A stretch of DNA of 64,000 nt from Rhizobiales bacterium SYSU XM002 (GCA_009846685.1 VWVY01000005.1:1-64000), one strand, 5' to 3'; counted from the first letter of the stretch, positions 8,908 through 21,834 are shown. The notes: a model not told the origin generated them from the letters alone. A program made the numbers and translations.

Positions 8908-9459
8908 TCACGCGTCGGACTTGTTCAATTCCTTGGCGTGGAGCCAGGCCGCGTGCTGCGGTGCCCGCTTGGTGCGCGACCACTCCTCCAGCATGTCCCA
9001 TTTTACCGCGTCGAGCCGTTTGTGCATCGCCTCGGCATCGGGATCGGGGCAGGCGAGTTCCACGCGGTGCCCGTTGGGATCGAAGAAATAGATCGAATGG
9101 AAGATCGAGTGATCGGTTACGCCGAGCACCTCGATGCCTTTGGCTTCGAGATGTGCCTTGTATTCGAGCAGGGTCGCGCGATCCTTCACCTTGAAAGCGA
9201 TATGCTGGACCCAGATCGGGGTATTCGGGTCGCGCCCCATCTCCGGCTTGGTCGGAAGCTCGAAGAAGGCGAGGACATTGTCGTTCCCGGCGTCGAGAAA
9301 GACATGCATGTAGGGATCCGGTTCATGCGTCGAGGGCACGCGATCCTCGGCGATGGCGAGCACGAAGCCCATCTTCAGGTTGTCGACATACCAGTTGACC
9401 GTCTCCTTCGCGTCCTTGCAGCGATAGGCGACGTGGTGGATGTGCTCGAGTTTCAGCAT
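8908..9459 (-). CDS. VOC-family metalloenzyme (glyoxalase/extradiol dioxygenase-like)
   Basis: A 183-residue protein with two beta-alpha-beta-beta-beta modules of the vicinal oxygen chelate fold. A possible His-His-Glu metal triad is visible: EHIHHVAYR at the N-terminus, QHIAFKV near 85 and HRVELAC near 134-140. This matches extradiol dioxygenase or glyoxalase-like enzymes; the substrate is unknown. The ATG follows AAGGAGAAGGG. It is read alone, 75 bases after the 3' end of pyc, with a near-perfect palindrome in its upstream region suggesting its own local repressor, which is not in the window. Confidence 0.8.
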   Translation of the reverse strand: MLKLEHIHHVAYRCKDAKETVNWYVDNLKMGFVLAIAEDRVPSTHEPDPYMHVFLDAGNDNVLAFFELPTKPEMGRDPNTPIWVQHIAFKVKDRATLLEYKAHLEAKGIEVLGVTDHSIFHSIYFFDPNGHRVELACPDPDAEAMHKRLDAVKWDMLEEWSRTKRAPQHAAWLHAKELNKSDA

Positions 9460-9491
9460 GCCCTTCTCCTTGCGGCGCTTCCGGCCGCAAT

Positions 9492-9509
9492 TAGTTGCAT
9501 ATGAAACTA
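9492..9509. promoter_or_regulatory. 18-bp near-palindrome upstream of the VOC gene, MarR-type operator candidate
   Basis: TAGTTGCATATGAAACTA is symmetric except for one base pair, centred on CATATG and lying 33 bases upstream of the VOC start on the minus strand. The TAGTT-N8-AACTA layout resembles operators of MarR-family repressors for aromatic catabolism. The regulator is not encoded nearby, so the binder is inferred. Confidence 0.45.
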
Positions 9510-9533
9510 TATGACGTCAACATGCCAGATCGG

Positions 9534-13007
<3,474 letters not shown>

Positions 13008-13154
13008 CGGCGTATCTCCCGTTGTCGGCAGGGTGCGCTTTTACGCTGGGCCATGCTGGCGCGCTTTTGTCGCGCTGCAAAGCTAATCGGGGAGCTAGCC
13101 GCCTAAGTCACCCCGTCGGAGCCTGCGCAAAGCGCATGAAGGGCATGAAATTAT

Positions 13155-13234
13155 CGCATGGAAAGACGTACCGCCTGTCGCAGAAGGCAGCAGTTATCCG
13201 CAGGTTTTCGAACCCAGCGATGCGTTTCCATGCG
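13155..13234. repeat. Widely spaced perfect 10-bp inverted repeat upstream of pyc
   Basis: CGCATGGAAA at 13155-13164 and its exact reverse complement TTTCCATGCG at 13225-13234, 60 bases apart, in the gap between gntR and pyc. The spacing, near six helical turns, would allow two dimers of one regulator to bind with looping, or one long stem in RNA. No regulator is assigned. Confidence 0.4.
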
Positions 13235-13237
13235 AAT

Positions 13238-13248
13238 TAGTATTACCA
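13238..13248. promoter_or_regulatory. Possible FadR/GntR-type operator upstream of pyc
   Basis: TAGTATTACCA fits the loose FadR-subfamily consensus TnGTnnnACnA on both strands. It lies 230 bases upstream of pyc and 32 bases beyond the 3' end of the gntR gene. The consensus is short, so chance is a real alternative. Confidence 0.28.
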
Positions 13249-13279
13249 GTTTGCCGACATCGCGCATCCACGATCTTGT

Positions 13280-14032
13280 CTATAGATCGGCGACCGCGCC
13301 CTGCCGGAAGGCGGACAAGGTATCGGCCAGCGCGTCGTCGACGAGGATGCGGCTGAGCATTTCAGCCCGGTCGCCGTCCTTGCGGGCGATGGCTTCGTAG
13401 AGGCGCTGATGATCCGCGAGGGGGATGCGGAAGCTCTCGTCCGAGCGGGTGCCGCGTTGGATCCGCAGCGACCACCACAGGGTCGTCGCAACCACCTCCT
13501 TCAACGCGGCGATGGCAGCGTTGCCTGCGGCGTCGAAGATTGCGTCGTGGAAGGCAAGGTCAAAGCGCATGGCTTCGTCGGTGAAGGGTGGCGTGGTCTC
13601 CATGCCGCGCAGCGCCGCCTTCATTCGATCGAGATGCTGCGAAGTTCTTCGCAATGCAGCAATTTTTGAACATCCCGGCTCGACAAGCGCGCGGAGTTCG
13701 AACAGATCGCGGATGAAACCTTCGTCCGCACCGGACGACAGCGACCAACGCAGAACGTCGGGATCGAGCAGATGCCAGGAAGATCGCGGCGCGACCCGGG
13801 TCCCGCTACGCGGACGTGCTTCGATGAGCCCCTTGCCGGCCAGGAAGCGAATCGCCTCCCGGTAAGCCGTGCGCGAGGCGGATATTTCAGCGCGGAGATC
13901 GTCCTCGTTCGGCACGAGAGCACCGGCCGGCAAAGCGCCGGAAACAATGGCGACGGCCAGTCGGCTTGTCACCTGACCGAAGAGGGATTCGGCGCCGCCT
14001 CTCGGCGCCTTCACGAATGTCGGCGCATTCAT
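13280..14032 (-). CDS. GntR-family (FadR subfamily) transcriptional regulator
   Basis: A 250-residue regulator with an N-terminal winged helix (about 10-80: LFGQVTSRLAVAIVSG, DLRAEISASRTAYREAIRFL) and an all-helical FCD effector domain (about 100-235: IRDLFELRALVEPG, FDLAFHDAIFDAAGN), whose Asp/His set usually binds a metal and a small organic acid. ATG 14032 was chosen because GGGGAGAGAGA precedes it and the family begins there; the open frame continues upstream without conservation. It is divergent from a sugar-type ABC importer with an 18-bp palindrome between them, so it most likely controls that operon. Confidence 0.88.
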   Translation of the reverse strand: MNAPTFVKAPRGGAESLFGQVTSRLAVAIVSGALPAGALVPNEDDLRAEISASRTAYREAIRFLAGKGLIEARPRSGTRVAPRSSWHLLDPDVLRWSLSSGADEGFIRDLFELRALVEPGCSKIAALRRTSQHLDRMKAALRGMETTPPFTDEAMRFDLAFHDAIFDAAGNAAIAALKEVVATTLWWSLRIQRGTRSDESFRIPLADHQRLYEAIARKDGDRAEMLSRILVDDALADTLSAFRQGAVADL

Positions 14033-14203
14033 TTCTCTCTCCCCGGAGGCCTGTTCGGCAATGATCCGCTTGACAGGACGCAAAATATAATATGATTTTT
14101 TCACCAAGAGCAACCTGCAGCCTCCTTCCATAGGCGCGCGGCGGTTGCGAAACAAGAAAGCGCGACGGACGCGGCGGCGGATCGGGCGTTTTGCGGCATT
14201 GAC

Positions 14204-14221
14204 CGGCATACCGGTATGCCG
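14204..14221. promoter_or_regulatory. Perfect 18-bp palindrome, operator candidate for the ABC importer
   Basis: CGGCATACCGGTATGCCG is fully symmetric, 41 bases before the ABC ATPase start. A third half-site, TGCGGCAT at 14192-14199, pairs with ATGCCGCA at 14216-14223, so alternative pairings exist. Position between the divergent GntR gene and the transporter operon makes the GntR protein the obvious candidate ligand. Confidence 0.55.
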
Positions 14222-14262
14222 CAGGGTGGAAATTGCGGGGCCCCTCGGGGGGAGGTTGGCAG

Positions 14263-15321
<1,059 letters not shown>

Positions 15322-15428
15322 ACGAACTGAATTCGGCAAGCGGCCTGCAAGAGCCGCACCGTGAATGCCCGCAAACGAGCGCCAAGCTCGGGGAAAACTG
15401 GCTCAAAGGCCCTATTTAGGAGGAAACA

Positions 15429-16760
15429 ATGCATACCGATCGTCGTGGATTTCTCAAAGGTTCCGCCGCCTTCGGCGCCGGCGCCCTTCTGGCCGGTTCC
15501 GGTCTCACCGATTTCGCCCGCGCCTGGGCGCAGGCCTCGCCCTTCAAGCCCGAGAAGGGTGCCAAGCTGACGGTCCTGCGCTGGAAGCGCTTCGTCCAGT
15601 CTGAAGAAGACGCCTTCATGAAGCTTGTCGAAGCCTTCACCAAGGCGACCGGCGTTGCCGTGAACGTCATCAACGAGGGCCTCGATGACGTGCAGCCGAA
15701 GGCCTCGGTTGCCGCGAACACGAACCAGGGCCCGGACATCTTCTGGGGGCTCTACTCGCTGCCACATCTCTTCCCGGCGAAGTGCATGGATGTGACCGAC
15801 GTCGCTACGCACCTGTCGAAGAAGTACGGCGAGTGGTTCGATTCGGCCAAGACCTACGGCATGTCCAAGGGCAAGTGGATTGCGATCCCGATCGCCTACA
15901 ACGCCAACGTCATCAACTATCGCCAGTCGATGATCGAGGCGGCCGGCTTCAAGAGCATTCCGCAGGACCTCAAGGGCTTCATGGAGCTGATGAAGGGCCT
16001 CAAGGCCAAGGGCACGCCGGGCGGCTTCGCGCTTGGTCGCGCCTCGGGCGACGGCAACGCCTGGGTTCACTGGGCGCTCTGGGCGCATGGCGCCAACCTC
16101 GTCGACAAGAACGACAAGGTCATCATCAACTCGCCGGAAACGGTGAAGGCCCTCGAATACGTGAAGGAGCTTTCCTCGCACTTCGCGCCGGGCACCGCCT
16201 CCTGGAACGATGCCTTCAACAACAAGGCCTTCCTGGCGAGCGAAATCTCGCTCACCAACAACGGCGTCTCGATCTACGCCGCCGCGAAGGCCGGTGCCGC
16301 CAAGGGCGACGCCAAGATGAAGGAAATCATGGACGACATGAACCATTCCAACTGGCCCGTCGGGACTGTTGGAAAGCCGACCGAGTTCCACATCTGCTAT
16401 CCCATGCTCGGCATGAAATACACGAAGTTCCCGAATGCCGTGAAGGCGTTCCTCGACTTCACCATGACTGCCGAGAATTATAACCCGTGGCTCGAAGGCG
16501 CCGTGGCCTATCTCTCGCATCCGCTGCCGGCCTTCGACGCCAACAATGTCTGGAAGTCGGATGCGAAGCTCACGCTCTGCAAGGACGCCGGTCGCCGCAC
16601 CCTCACCGCCGGCCATCTCGGCTCGGTCGGCGAGAAGGCGGCCTCGGCGCTGGCGGACTTCCTGATCCTCGACATGTTCGCCTCCGTCGCGACCGGTCGT
16701 TCGACACCGCAGGAGGCGATTGCAGTCGCCGAGCGGCAGGCCAAGCGCATCTACCGCTGA
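15429..16760 (+). CDS. ABC transporter substrate-binding protein with Tat-type signal (family 1)
   Basis: A 443-residue periplasmic receptor. It begins with the Tat motif RRGFLK followed by a hydrophobic core and an AWAQA cleavage site, so it is probably exported folded. The mature part (LTVLRWKRFVQSEED, then DIFWGLYSLPHLFPAK) fits the extracellular solute-binding family 1 used for oligosaccharides, sugars and polyols. AGGAGGAAACA precedes the ATG. It follows the ATPase gene by 107 bases, and a very stable hairpin lies directly after its stop. The ligand cannot be read from sequence; neighbouring dehydrogenases suggest a sugar acid or polyol. Confidence 0.93.
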   Translation: MHTDRRGFLKGSAAFGAGALLAGSGLTDFARAWAQASPFKPEKGAKLTVLRWKRFVQSEEDAFMKLVEAFTKATGVAVNVINEGLDDVQPKASVAANTNQGPDIFWGLYSLPHLFPAKCMDVTDVATHLSKKYGEWFDSAKTYGMSKGKWIAIPIAYNANVINYRQSMIEAAGFKSIPQDLKGFMELMKGLKAKGTPGGFALGRASGDGNAWVHWALWAHGANLVDKNDKVIINSPETVKALEYVKELSSHFAPGTASWNDAFNNKAFLASEISLTNNGVSIYAAAKAGAAKGDAKMKEIMDDMNHSNWPVGTVGKPTEFHICYPMLGMKYTKFPNAVKAFLDFTMTAENYNPWLEGAVAYLSHPLPAFDANNVWKSDAKLTLCKDAGRRTLTAGHLGSVGEKAASALADFLILDMFASVATGRSTPQEAIAVAERQAKRIYR

Positions 16761-16768
16761 TGCTCTCC

Positions 16769-16791
16769 GGGAGGGCGGCTTCCGCCCTCCC
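16769..16791 (+). repeat. Perfect 10-bp stem hairpin between binding-protein and permease genes
   Basis: GGGAGGGCGG, loop CTT, CCGCCCTCCC, 8 bases after the binding-protein stop, with no T-run. In importer operons such hairpins protect the upstream mRNA from 3' exonucleases and lower expression of downstream permeases, giving an excess of binding protein; that role is inferred here. Confidence 0.65.
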
Positions 16792-16832
16792 GTCCATCCT
16801 TCTGATATCAAGCCACCGGGACGGACAAGCGC

Positions 16833-17786
16833 ATGAGCGATGCCGCCATCACGCCTTCGGGTCATGACCGCGCCGGCCCCTCCTTCTGGGAAGGGCTGAA
16901 GACCAATCGCAATTTCCTGGGCTTCTGGTTCATGTTGCCGGCGGCGGCATTCTTGGTCCTGTTTCTGGTCTATCCCCTGGGCCTCGGTGTCTGGCTCAGT
17001 TTCACCGATTCCAAGATCGGCAATCCCGGCGATTTCATCGGCCTCGAAAACTACGAGTGGATCATCGGCGACGCGAAATTCCAGCTCGCCGTGTTCAACA
17101 CGCTCTTCTACACCTTCGTCGCCAGCGTGGTGAAATTCGCGGTCGGGCTCTATCTGGCGATCCTTCTCAACAACCATCTGCCGTTCAAGGCGATGATCCG
17201 CGCTGTGGTGCTGATCCCCTTCATCGTGCCCACCGTGCTCTCGGCGATCGCCTTCTGGTGGATTTTCGATCCGCAGTTCTCGGTGATATCGTGGGCGCTT
17301 CGGAAATGGGGCTGGATTTCCGGCAACATCGATTTCCTTGGCGATCCGTGGAACGCCCGTATCTCGGTCATTTTTGCGAACGTCTGGCGCGGCGTGCCCT
17401 TCATTGCCATCACGCTGCTCGCGGGGCTTCAGACCGTCTCGCCCTCGCTCTACGAGGCCGCGACGCTCGACGGCGCCTCTAAATGGCAGATGTTCCGCTA
17501 CGTGACCTACCCGATCCTCACGCCGATCATCGCCGTTGTCATGACCTTCTCGGTGCTCTTCACCTTCACGGATTTCCAGCTCATCAAGGTGCTCACCAAC
17601 GGCGGTCCGGCCGGCACCACCGAGCTGATGGCGACCATGAGCTACAATACCGCCATTCTCGGCGGACGCATCGGCGAGGGCGCAGCAATCTCGACGGCGA
17701 TGATCCCCTTCCTGCTCGGCGCAATCATGATCTCGTGGTTCGGGCTCCAGAAGCGCAAATGGCAGCAGGGCTCGGACAATGACTGA
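16833..17786 (+). CDS. ABC sugar transporter permease (MalF/UgpA type)
   Basis: A 317-residue inner membrane subunit with six predicted helices; the first spans about 28-50 (FWFMLPAAAFLVLFLVYPLG). The EAA cytoplasmic loop that docks to the ATPase is visible as YEAATLDGASKWQMFRYVTYP near 209-229. Family: binding-protein-dependent transport inner membrane component. It pairs with the next gene as the two halves of the channel, 44 bases apart. Confidence 0.93.
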   Translation: MSDAAITPSGHDRAGPSFWEGLKTNRNFLGFWFMLPAAAFLVLFLVYPLGLGVWLSFTDSKIGNPGDFIGLENYEWIIGDAKFQLAVFNTLFYTFVASVVKFAVGLYLAILLNNHLPFKAMIRAVVLIPFIVPTVLSAIAFWWIFDPQFSVISWALRKWGWISGNIDFLGDPWNARISVIFANVWRGVPFIAITLLAGLQTVSPSLYEAATLDGASKWQMFRYVTYPILTPIIAVVMTFSVLFTFTDFQLIKVLTNGGPAGTTELMATMSYNTAILGGRIGEGAAISTAMIPFLLGAIMISWFGLQKRKWQQGSDND

Positions 17787-17830
17787 CAGGCGCGCCGAGG
17801 CTGGGGATAGCCGCAGGAAGGACCAGAGCG

Positions 17831-18718
17831 ATGAGTGACGCCAAGCCGGTTCAGGCTGACGATTCGGAAGGCATGAGCTATCTCGACACCGTGAAGACCC
17901 GCGTCGTCACGGTCTATATCCCGCTCCTGCTCATCCTCTTCGTGCTGCTCTTCCCCTTCTATTGGATGGTCATCACCGCCATCAAACCGAAGGAGCACCT
18001 GCTCGATCTCGATACGCACAACCCGCTTTACACGCTCGCGCCCACCTTCGAGCACATCAAGGCGCTGTTGTTCGAAAGCGAGTACCCGCGCTGGCTTTGG
18101 AACACGATGTTCATTTCGGTCACCGCGACGATTCTCGCGCTGATCGCGAGCGTTTTCGCGGCTTATGCGATTGTCCGCATCCGCTTCCGCGGCGCCCAGA
18201 TCACCGGTGGATTGATCTTTCTCGCCTATCTCGTGCCGCCCTCGATCCTCTTCATTCCGCTCTCGACGGTGATCTTCAATTATGGCCTGTTCGACACGCC
18301 CTTCGCGCTGATCCTGACCTACCCGACGATCCTGATCCCGTTCTCGACCTGGCTGCTGATGGGCTATTTCAAGACCATCCCCTACGAGCTTGAGGAATGT
18401 GCGCTGATCGACGGCGCCTCCCGCTGGCAGATCCTCACCAAGATCATTCTGCCGCTCGCAGTTCCGGGGTTGATCTCCGCCGGCATCTTCTGCCTCACGC
18501 TGTGCTGGAACGAGTTTATCTATGCGCTGACCTTCATCAACTCCCAGGAGAAGAAGACCGTGCCGGTGGCGATCGTCACCGCCTTCACCGATGGTGACCA
18601 GTACAAGTGGGGCTCGTTGATGGCCGGCGCGCTGGTCGGTTCCCTGCCGCTCGTGGTGCTCTATTCGTTCTTCGTGGAATACTACGTCTCCGCGATGACC
18701 GGTGCGGTGAAGGAGTAA
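17831..18718 (+). CDS. ABC sugar transporter permease (MalG/UgpE type)
   Basis: A 295-residue second channel subunit with six predicted helices; the first is about 28-50 (YIPLLLILFVLLFPFYWMV). The EAA loop appears as EECALIDGASRWQILTKIILP near 190-210, the MalG-type variant. It is followed 3 bases later by a GTG-started dehydrogenase, so transport and catabolism are in one transcript. Confidence 0.93.
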   Translation: MSDAKPVQADDSEGMSYLDTVKTRVVTVYIPLLLILFVLLFPFYWMVITAIKPKEHLLDLDTHNPLYTLAPTFEHIKALLFESEYPRWLWNTMFISVTATILALIASVFAAYAIVRIRFRGAQITGGLIFLAYLVPPSILFIPLSTVIFNYGLFDTPFALILTYPTILIPFSTWLLMGYFKTIPYELEECALIDGASRWQILTKIILPLAVPGLISAGIFCLTLCWNEFIYALTFINSQEKKTVPVAIVTAFTDGDQYKWGSLMAGALVGSLPLVVLYSFFVEYYVSAMTGAVKE

Positions 18719-18721
18719 GCC

Positions 18722-19603
18722 GTGAGCCGGACGATCGCCTTCATCGGCCTCGGCGCGATGGGCCGCCCTATGGCGCGGCGCCTCGTCGAGCAGCAGTTCC
18801 GCGTTCAGGGCTTCGACCTCAATGCCGAGGCGCTGGCGGCCCATGCCGCGAACGGCGGTATTGCCTGTTCCTCGGCGACAGAGGCCGCGAAAGACGCGGA
18901 AGCGCTTATCCTGATGGTCGTGAACGCGGCGCAGGCCCGCATGGCGCTGGTTGCCTCGGGCGCGCTTGATGCCTTGAGACCTGATGCGCTGGTGATCCTG
19001 ATGGCGACCTGTTCGCCTGCGGATGCACGGGAGATTGCCGGCATGGTCGAGAAGGCCGGGCGCCGTTTCCTCGATGCGCCTGTCTCCGGCGGTGTGGTCG
19101 GTGCTGAAGCCGGCACGCTGACGATCATGGCCGGTGGTCCCAAGGCGGTCTTTGATGCGGCAAACCTCTATCTCTCACCGCTCGGCGACAAGCTCTATCA
19201 CGTTGGTGAAAACGCCGGTGACGGCGCGATGGTCAAGACAATCAACCAGCTTCTCTGCGGCGTGCATATCGCGGTTGCCGCCGAAGCCTTCGCGATGGCG
19301 GAGAAGGCTGGCCTCGACACCGGCCTCCTCCTCAGGATCCTTGGCCAATCAGCCGCTGCAAGCTGGATGATCAACAACCGCGGTCCGCGAATGCTGGAAA
19401 TCGAGCCGGAAGTGACGAGCGCGGTCGATATTTTCGTCAAGGACCTGTCGCTCGTGCTCGATGCCGGGCGCTCGGCCAAGGTCGCCCTGCCGATTGCCGC
19501 CGTGGCGCATCAGATGTTTCTCGCTTCCTCCGGTGCGGGGCATGGTCTTGCCGACGACAGCCAGGTGATCCGCGCCTATCGCGCACTCAACGGAACGGTT
19601 TGA
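18722..19603 (+). CDS. Beta-hydroxyacid dehydrogenase, L-threonate dehydrogenase (LtnD)-like
   Basis: A 293-residue NAD(P)-dependent enzyme of the 3-hydroxyisobutyrate dehydrogenase family: Rossmann motif GLGAMGRPMA (8-17), substrate loop DAPVSGGVVGAEAGTLTIMAGG (about 119-140) and the catalytic Lys in AMVKTINQLLCGVH near 171. The TINQLLCGVHIA and SWMINNRGPRM stretches resemble LtnD/YgbJ enzymes, which oxidise C4 sugar acids at C2. The usual partners of that pathway (OtnK, OtnC, OtnI) are not adjacent, so the substrate stays open. Start is GTG, 3 bases after the permease stop. Confidence 0.84.
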   Translation: MSRTIAFIGLGAMGRPMARRLVEQQFRVQGFDLNAEALAAHAANGGIACSSATEAAKDAEALILMVVNAAQARMALVASGALDALRPDALVILMATCSPADAREIAGMVEKAGRRFLDAPVSGGVVGAEAGTLTIMAGGPKAVFDAANLYLSPLGDKLYHVGENAGDGAMVKTINQLLCGVHIAVAAEAFAMAEKAGLDTGLLLRILGQSAAASWMINNRGPRMLEIEPEVTSAVDIFVKDLSLVLDAGRSAKVALPIAAVAHQMFLASSGAGHGLADDSQVIRAYRALNGTV

Positions 19604-19622
19604 ACAGAACGGGAGACGGGAC

Positions 19623-20531
19623 ATGGCCAAGGAGCGTGTCGGGTTCATCGGTGTCGGCCTCATGGGGCAAGGCATGGCCGCCAACCTTCTTGCCAAGGGC
19701 TTTCCGCTCACGGTCATGGCGAACCGCAACCGCAAACCGATCGAGGAGCTGCTCGCCAAGGGCGCGAAGGAGGCCGCCAGTCCCAAGGCCGTCGCCGAGC
19801 AGTCGGATATCATCTTCATCTGCGTGACGGATTCGCCGACCGTCGAGAAAGTCGTTCTCGGTGAGAATGGCATTCGTGTGGGCGCGCGGAAGGGACAGGT
19901 GATCGTCGATTGCTCGACGGCGAACCCGGTCTCGACCGAGGCCATTGCGAAGGAACTTGCGCCGTTGGGGGTCGATTTTGTCGATGCGCCGCTGGGCGGG
20001 ACGCCGGCGCAGGCCGAAACCGGCCAGCTCACCGCCATGGTTGGTGCCGATCCCGAGGTCTTCCGTCGCGTCGAGCCGGCGATCGCTGCCTGGGCAGGCA
20101 AGATCGTTCATCTTGGCCCCGTCGGGGTCGGGCACAAGATGAAGCTTCTCAACAATTTCGTCTCGATGGGTTATGCCGCGATCTACGCCGAGGCGCTGGC
20201 GATCGCCCAGAAGGCCGGCGTGACGATCGAGGTGTTCGATTCGGTTTTGCGCGGCAGCCGCATGGATTGCGGCTTCTACCAGACCTTCATGGGCTATGCC
20301 TTCGAGGATAACCCGAATTCGCATCGTTTTGCGCTCGCCAACGGCGCGAAGGACCTGCGTTATGTTGATGCGATGGCGAATGCCGTGCAGGTCGCCAACC
20401 CGATTTCGAGCGCGGCGAAGAACCTGTTCGCGCAGGCCGTCGGGCTCGGGCACGGCGAGAAATACGTTCCGATGCTCGCCGATGTCGTCGCGGAGATGAA
20501 CGGTTTCAAGCGCCGCAAGCGCGGCGAGTGA
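19623..20531 (+). CDS. Beta-hydroxyacid dehydrogenase, tartronate-semialdehyde-reductase-like
   Basis: A 302-residue paralogue family member: GVGLMGQGMAANL (about 10-22), DCSTANPVSTEAIA, DAPLGGTPAQAETGQLTAMVG (about 122-142), catalytic Lys in GHKMKLLNNFVSMG near 173, and a C-terminal DLRYVDAMA helix. It differs clearly from the preceding dehydrogenase, so the pair probably acts on different intermediates. It sits 19 bases downstream of that gene behind GGGAGACGGGAC and ends the importer operon, back to back with the leftward FAD oxidoreductase. Confidence 0.84.
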   Translation: MAKERVGFIGVGLMGQGMAANLLAKGFPLTVMANRNRKPIEELLAKGAKEAASPKAVAEQSDIIFICVTDSPTVEKVVLGENGIRVGARKGQVIVDCSTANPVSTEAIAKELAPLGVDFVDAPLGGTPAQAETGQLTAMVGADPEVFRRVEPAIAAWAGKIVHLGPVGVGHKMKLLNNFVSMGYAAIYAEALAIAQKAGVTIEVFDSVLRGSRMDCGFYQTFMGYAFEDNPNSHRFALANGAKDLRYVDAMANAVQVANPISSAAKNLFAQAVGLGHGEKYVPMLADVVAEMNGFKRRKRGE

Positions 20532-21716
20532 TCAGATCACGTTGCGTTCCAGCAGAGGGCGCTTTGCGATGATCCGCTCGTAACCGAGCGGCGAAAGGTC
20601 GAGGCTGCGATATCTGCCCTCAACAATGAGTTCCGCCAGTCCGCGGCCGACGGCCGGCGACTGCTGGAGGCCGTGACCGGAGAAACCGCAGGCGACAAAG
20701 CCGTTTTCGAGCCCACCGAGCCGCCCGACGATGGCGTTATGGTCGAGCAGGTTCATGTCGTAATGGCCGGCCCAGGCACGTCCTGGCCGGATCGCTTCGA
20801 AGGCGGTGATCCGGTGCGCGAGCGCGGGCCACATGACCTCTTCGAACAACGCCCAATCCGGCTCGAAATCCGTGCCGTGATCGGTCTCCTCCGGCTCGTC
20901 CGGCGAATAGCCGGTGATGAAACCCTCGCCCTCCGGCCGCCACCACACGCCGGTCGTGTCGATGATGAGAGGATGTGCAGCGAGTTTTTCCCGCGCGGTG
21001 AACGAGAACACCGTGCGTTTCTTGGCGTAAACCGGAACGGGCTCGCCGCAGAGGTCGGCCAGAACGCGTGCGCCGGAGGCGCCCGCCGCGTTGACGAAAA
21101 CGCTGCAGCCGAGCGTGGTGCCGTCATCAAGCGCGATGCCTGCGATGCGCGCACCGTTGCGGCTGACGCCCGTTACCCGGTTCCTGAGATAGGTGACATC
21201 TTTCGCCCGCGCAGCCTTGCGGAACGCCTGCATCAGCCCGTAACCGTCGAACCAGCCCTCGCCCGCAAGGCCTAATGAGCCGATCGTCAGATCCTCGGTG
21301 TTGAGCCAGGGAAAGCGCGCCGCCAGTCCGCCCGGATCGAGCAATGCGACCTTTGCGCCCATCCGCGTCTGGTCGGCGTTGTTGGCTTCGAACACGTGAC
21401 GATGCGCGTCCATGCCGAGGTAGAGATAGCCACCTTCGTGCAGGCCGATATCCGGCTTTTCGCCGTCCGCAGCAAGACGGTCGCCGATCTCCCGCAGGAA
21501 GGTGATTCCGTAAAGCGAGATTGCAATGTTCGTTTCCTGCGAGAACTGCTGGCGGATGGAACCGGCGGAGAGCGCGGAGGCCGAGAACTGGTAGGTCGGA
21601 TCAGGCTCGATGACCGCGATCCGCCCCGAAAAGCCGGGATGCGTCGCAAGATGCCAAGCAATGGAGGATCCCATGACCGCACCGCCCGCGATCACGACAT
21701 CATAGGTTTCGGCCAT
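20532..21716 (-). CDS. FAD-dependent amine/amino-acid oxidoreductase (DAO family)
   Basis: A 394-residue DAO-fold flavoprotein: N-terminal VVIAGGAVMGSSIAWHLA (FAD binding) and the C-terminal FAD closure FVACGFSGHGLQQSPAVGRGLAE near 350-372. This is the sarcosine oxidase/pipecolate oxidase/FOXRED1-like group, which oxidises secondary amines or imino acids. ATG 21716 has GGAG at the right spacing; ATG 21728 adds four residues. It is divergent from an ALDH7-type semialdehyde dehydrogenase across 217 bases containing a palindrome, as in L-pipecolate oxidase and P6C dehydrogenase pairs; that assignment is inferred. Confidence 0.84.
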   Translation of the reverse strand: MAETYDVVIAGGAVMGSSIAWHLATHPGFSGRIAVIEPDPTYQFSASALSAGSIRQQFSQETNIAISLYGITFLREIGDRLAADGEKPDIGLHEGGYLYLGMDAHRHVFEANNADQTRMGAKVALLDPGGLAARFPWLNTEDLTIGSLGLAGEGWFDGYGLMQAFRKAARAKDVTYLRNRVTGVSRNGARIAGIALDDGTTLGCSVFVNAAGASGARVLADLCGEPVPVYAKKRTVFSFTAREKLAAHPLIIDTTGVWWRPEGEGFITGYSPDEPEETDHGTDFEPDWALFEEVMWPALAHRITAFEAIRPGRAWAGHYDMNLLDHNAIVGRLGGLENGFVACGFSGHGLQQSPAVGRGLAELIVEGRYRSLDLSPLGYERIIAKRPLLERNVI

Positions 21717-21834
21717 CGGGGGCTCCATGACCTGCTCAGGAGGTCGAATTTCAAAAAGTTGACGCGATTTTTTCGGAAATCCCGGCCCAGTTCAAGGTCG
21801 TTTCCAGCGCTTGCCTAGGTGAATCCACCAAAAT

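Noticed and set aside
13195-13203. DnaA-box-like TTATCCGCA upstream of pyc
   Set aside because: A single 8/9 match without neighbours or AT-rich unwinding region; expected by chance in 64 kb.
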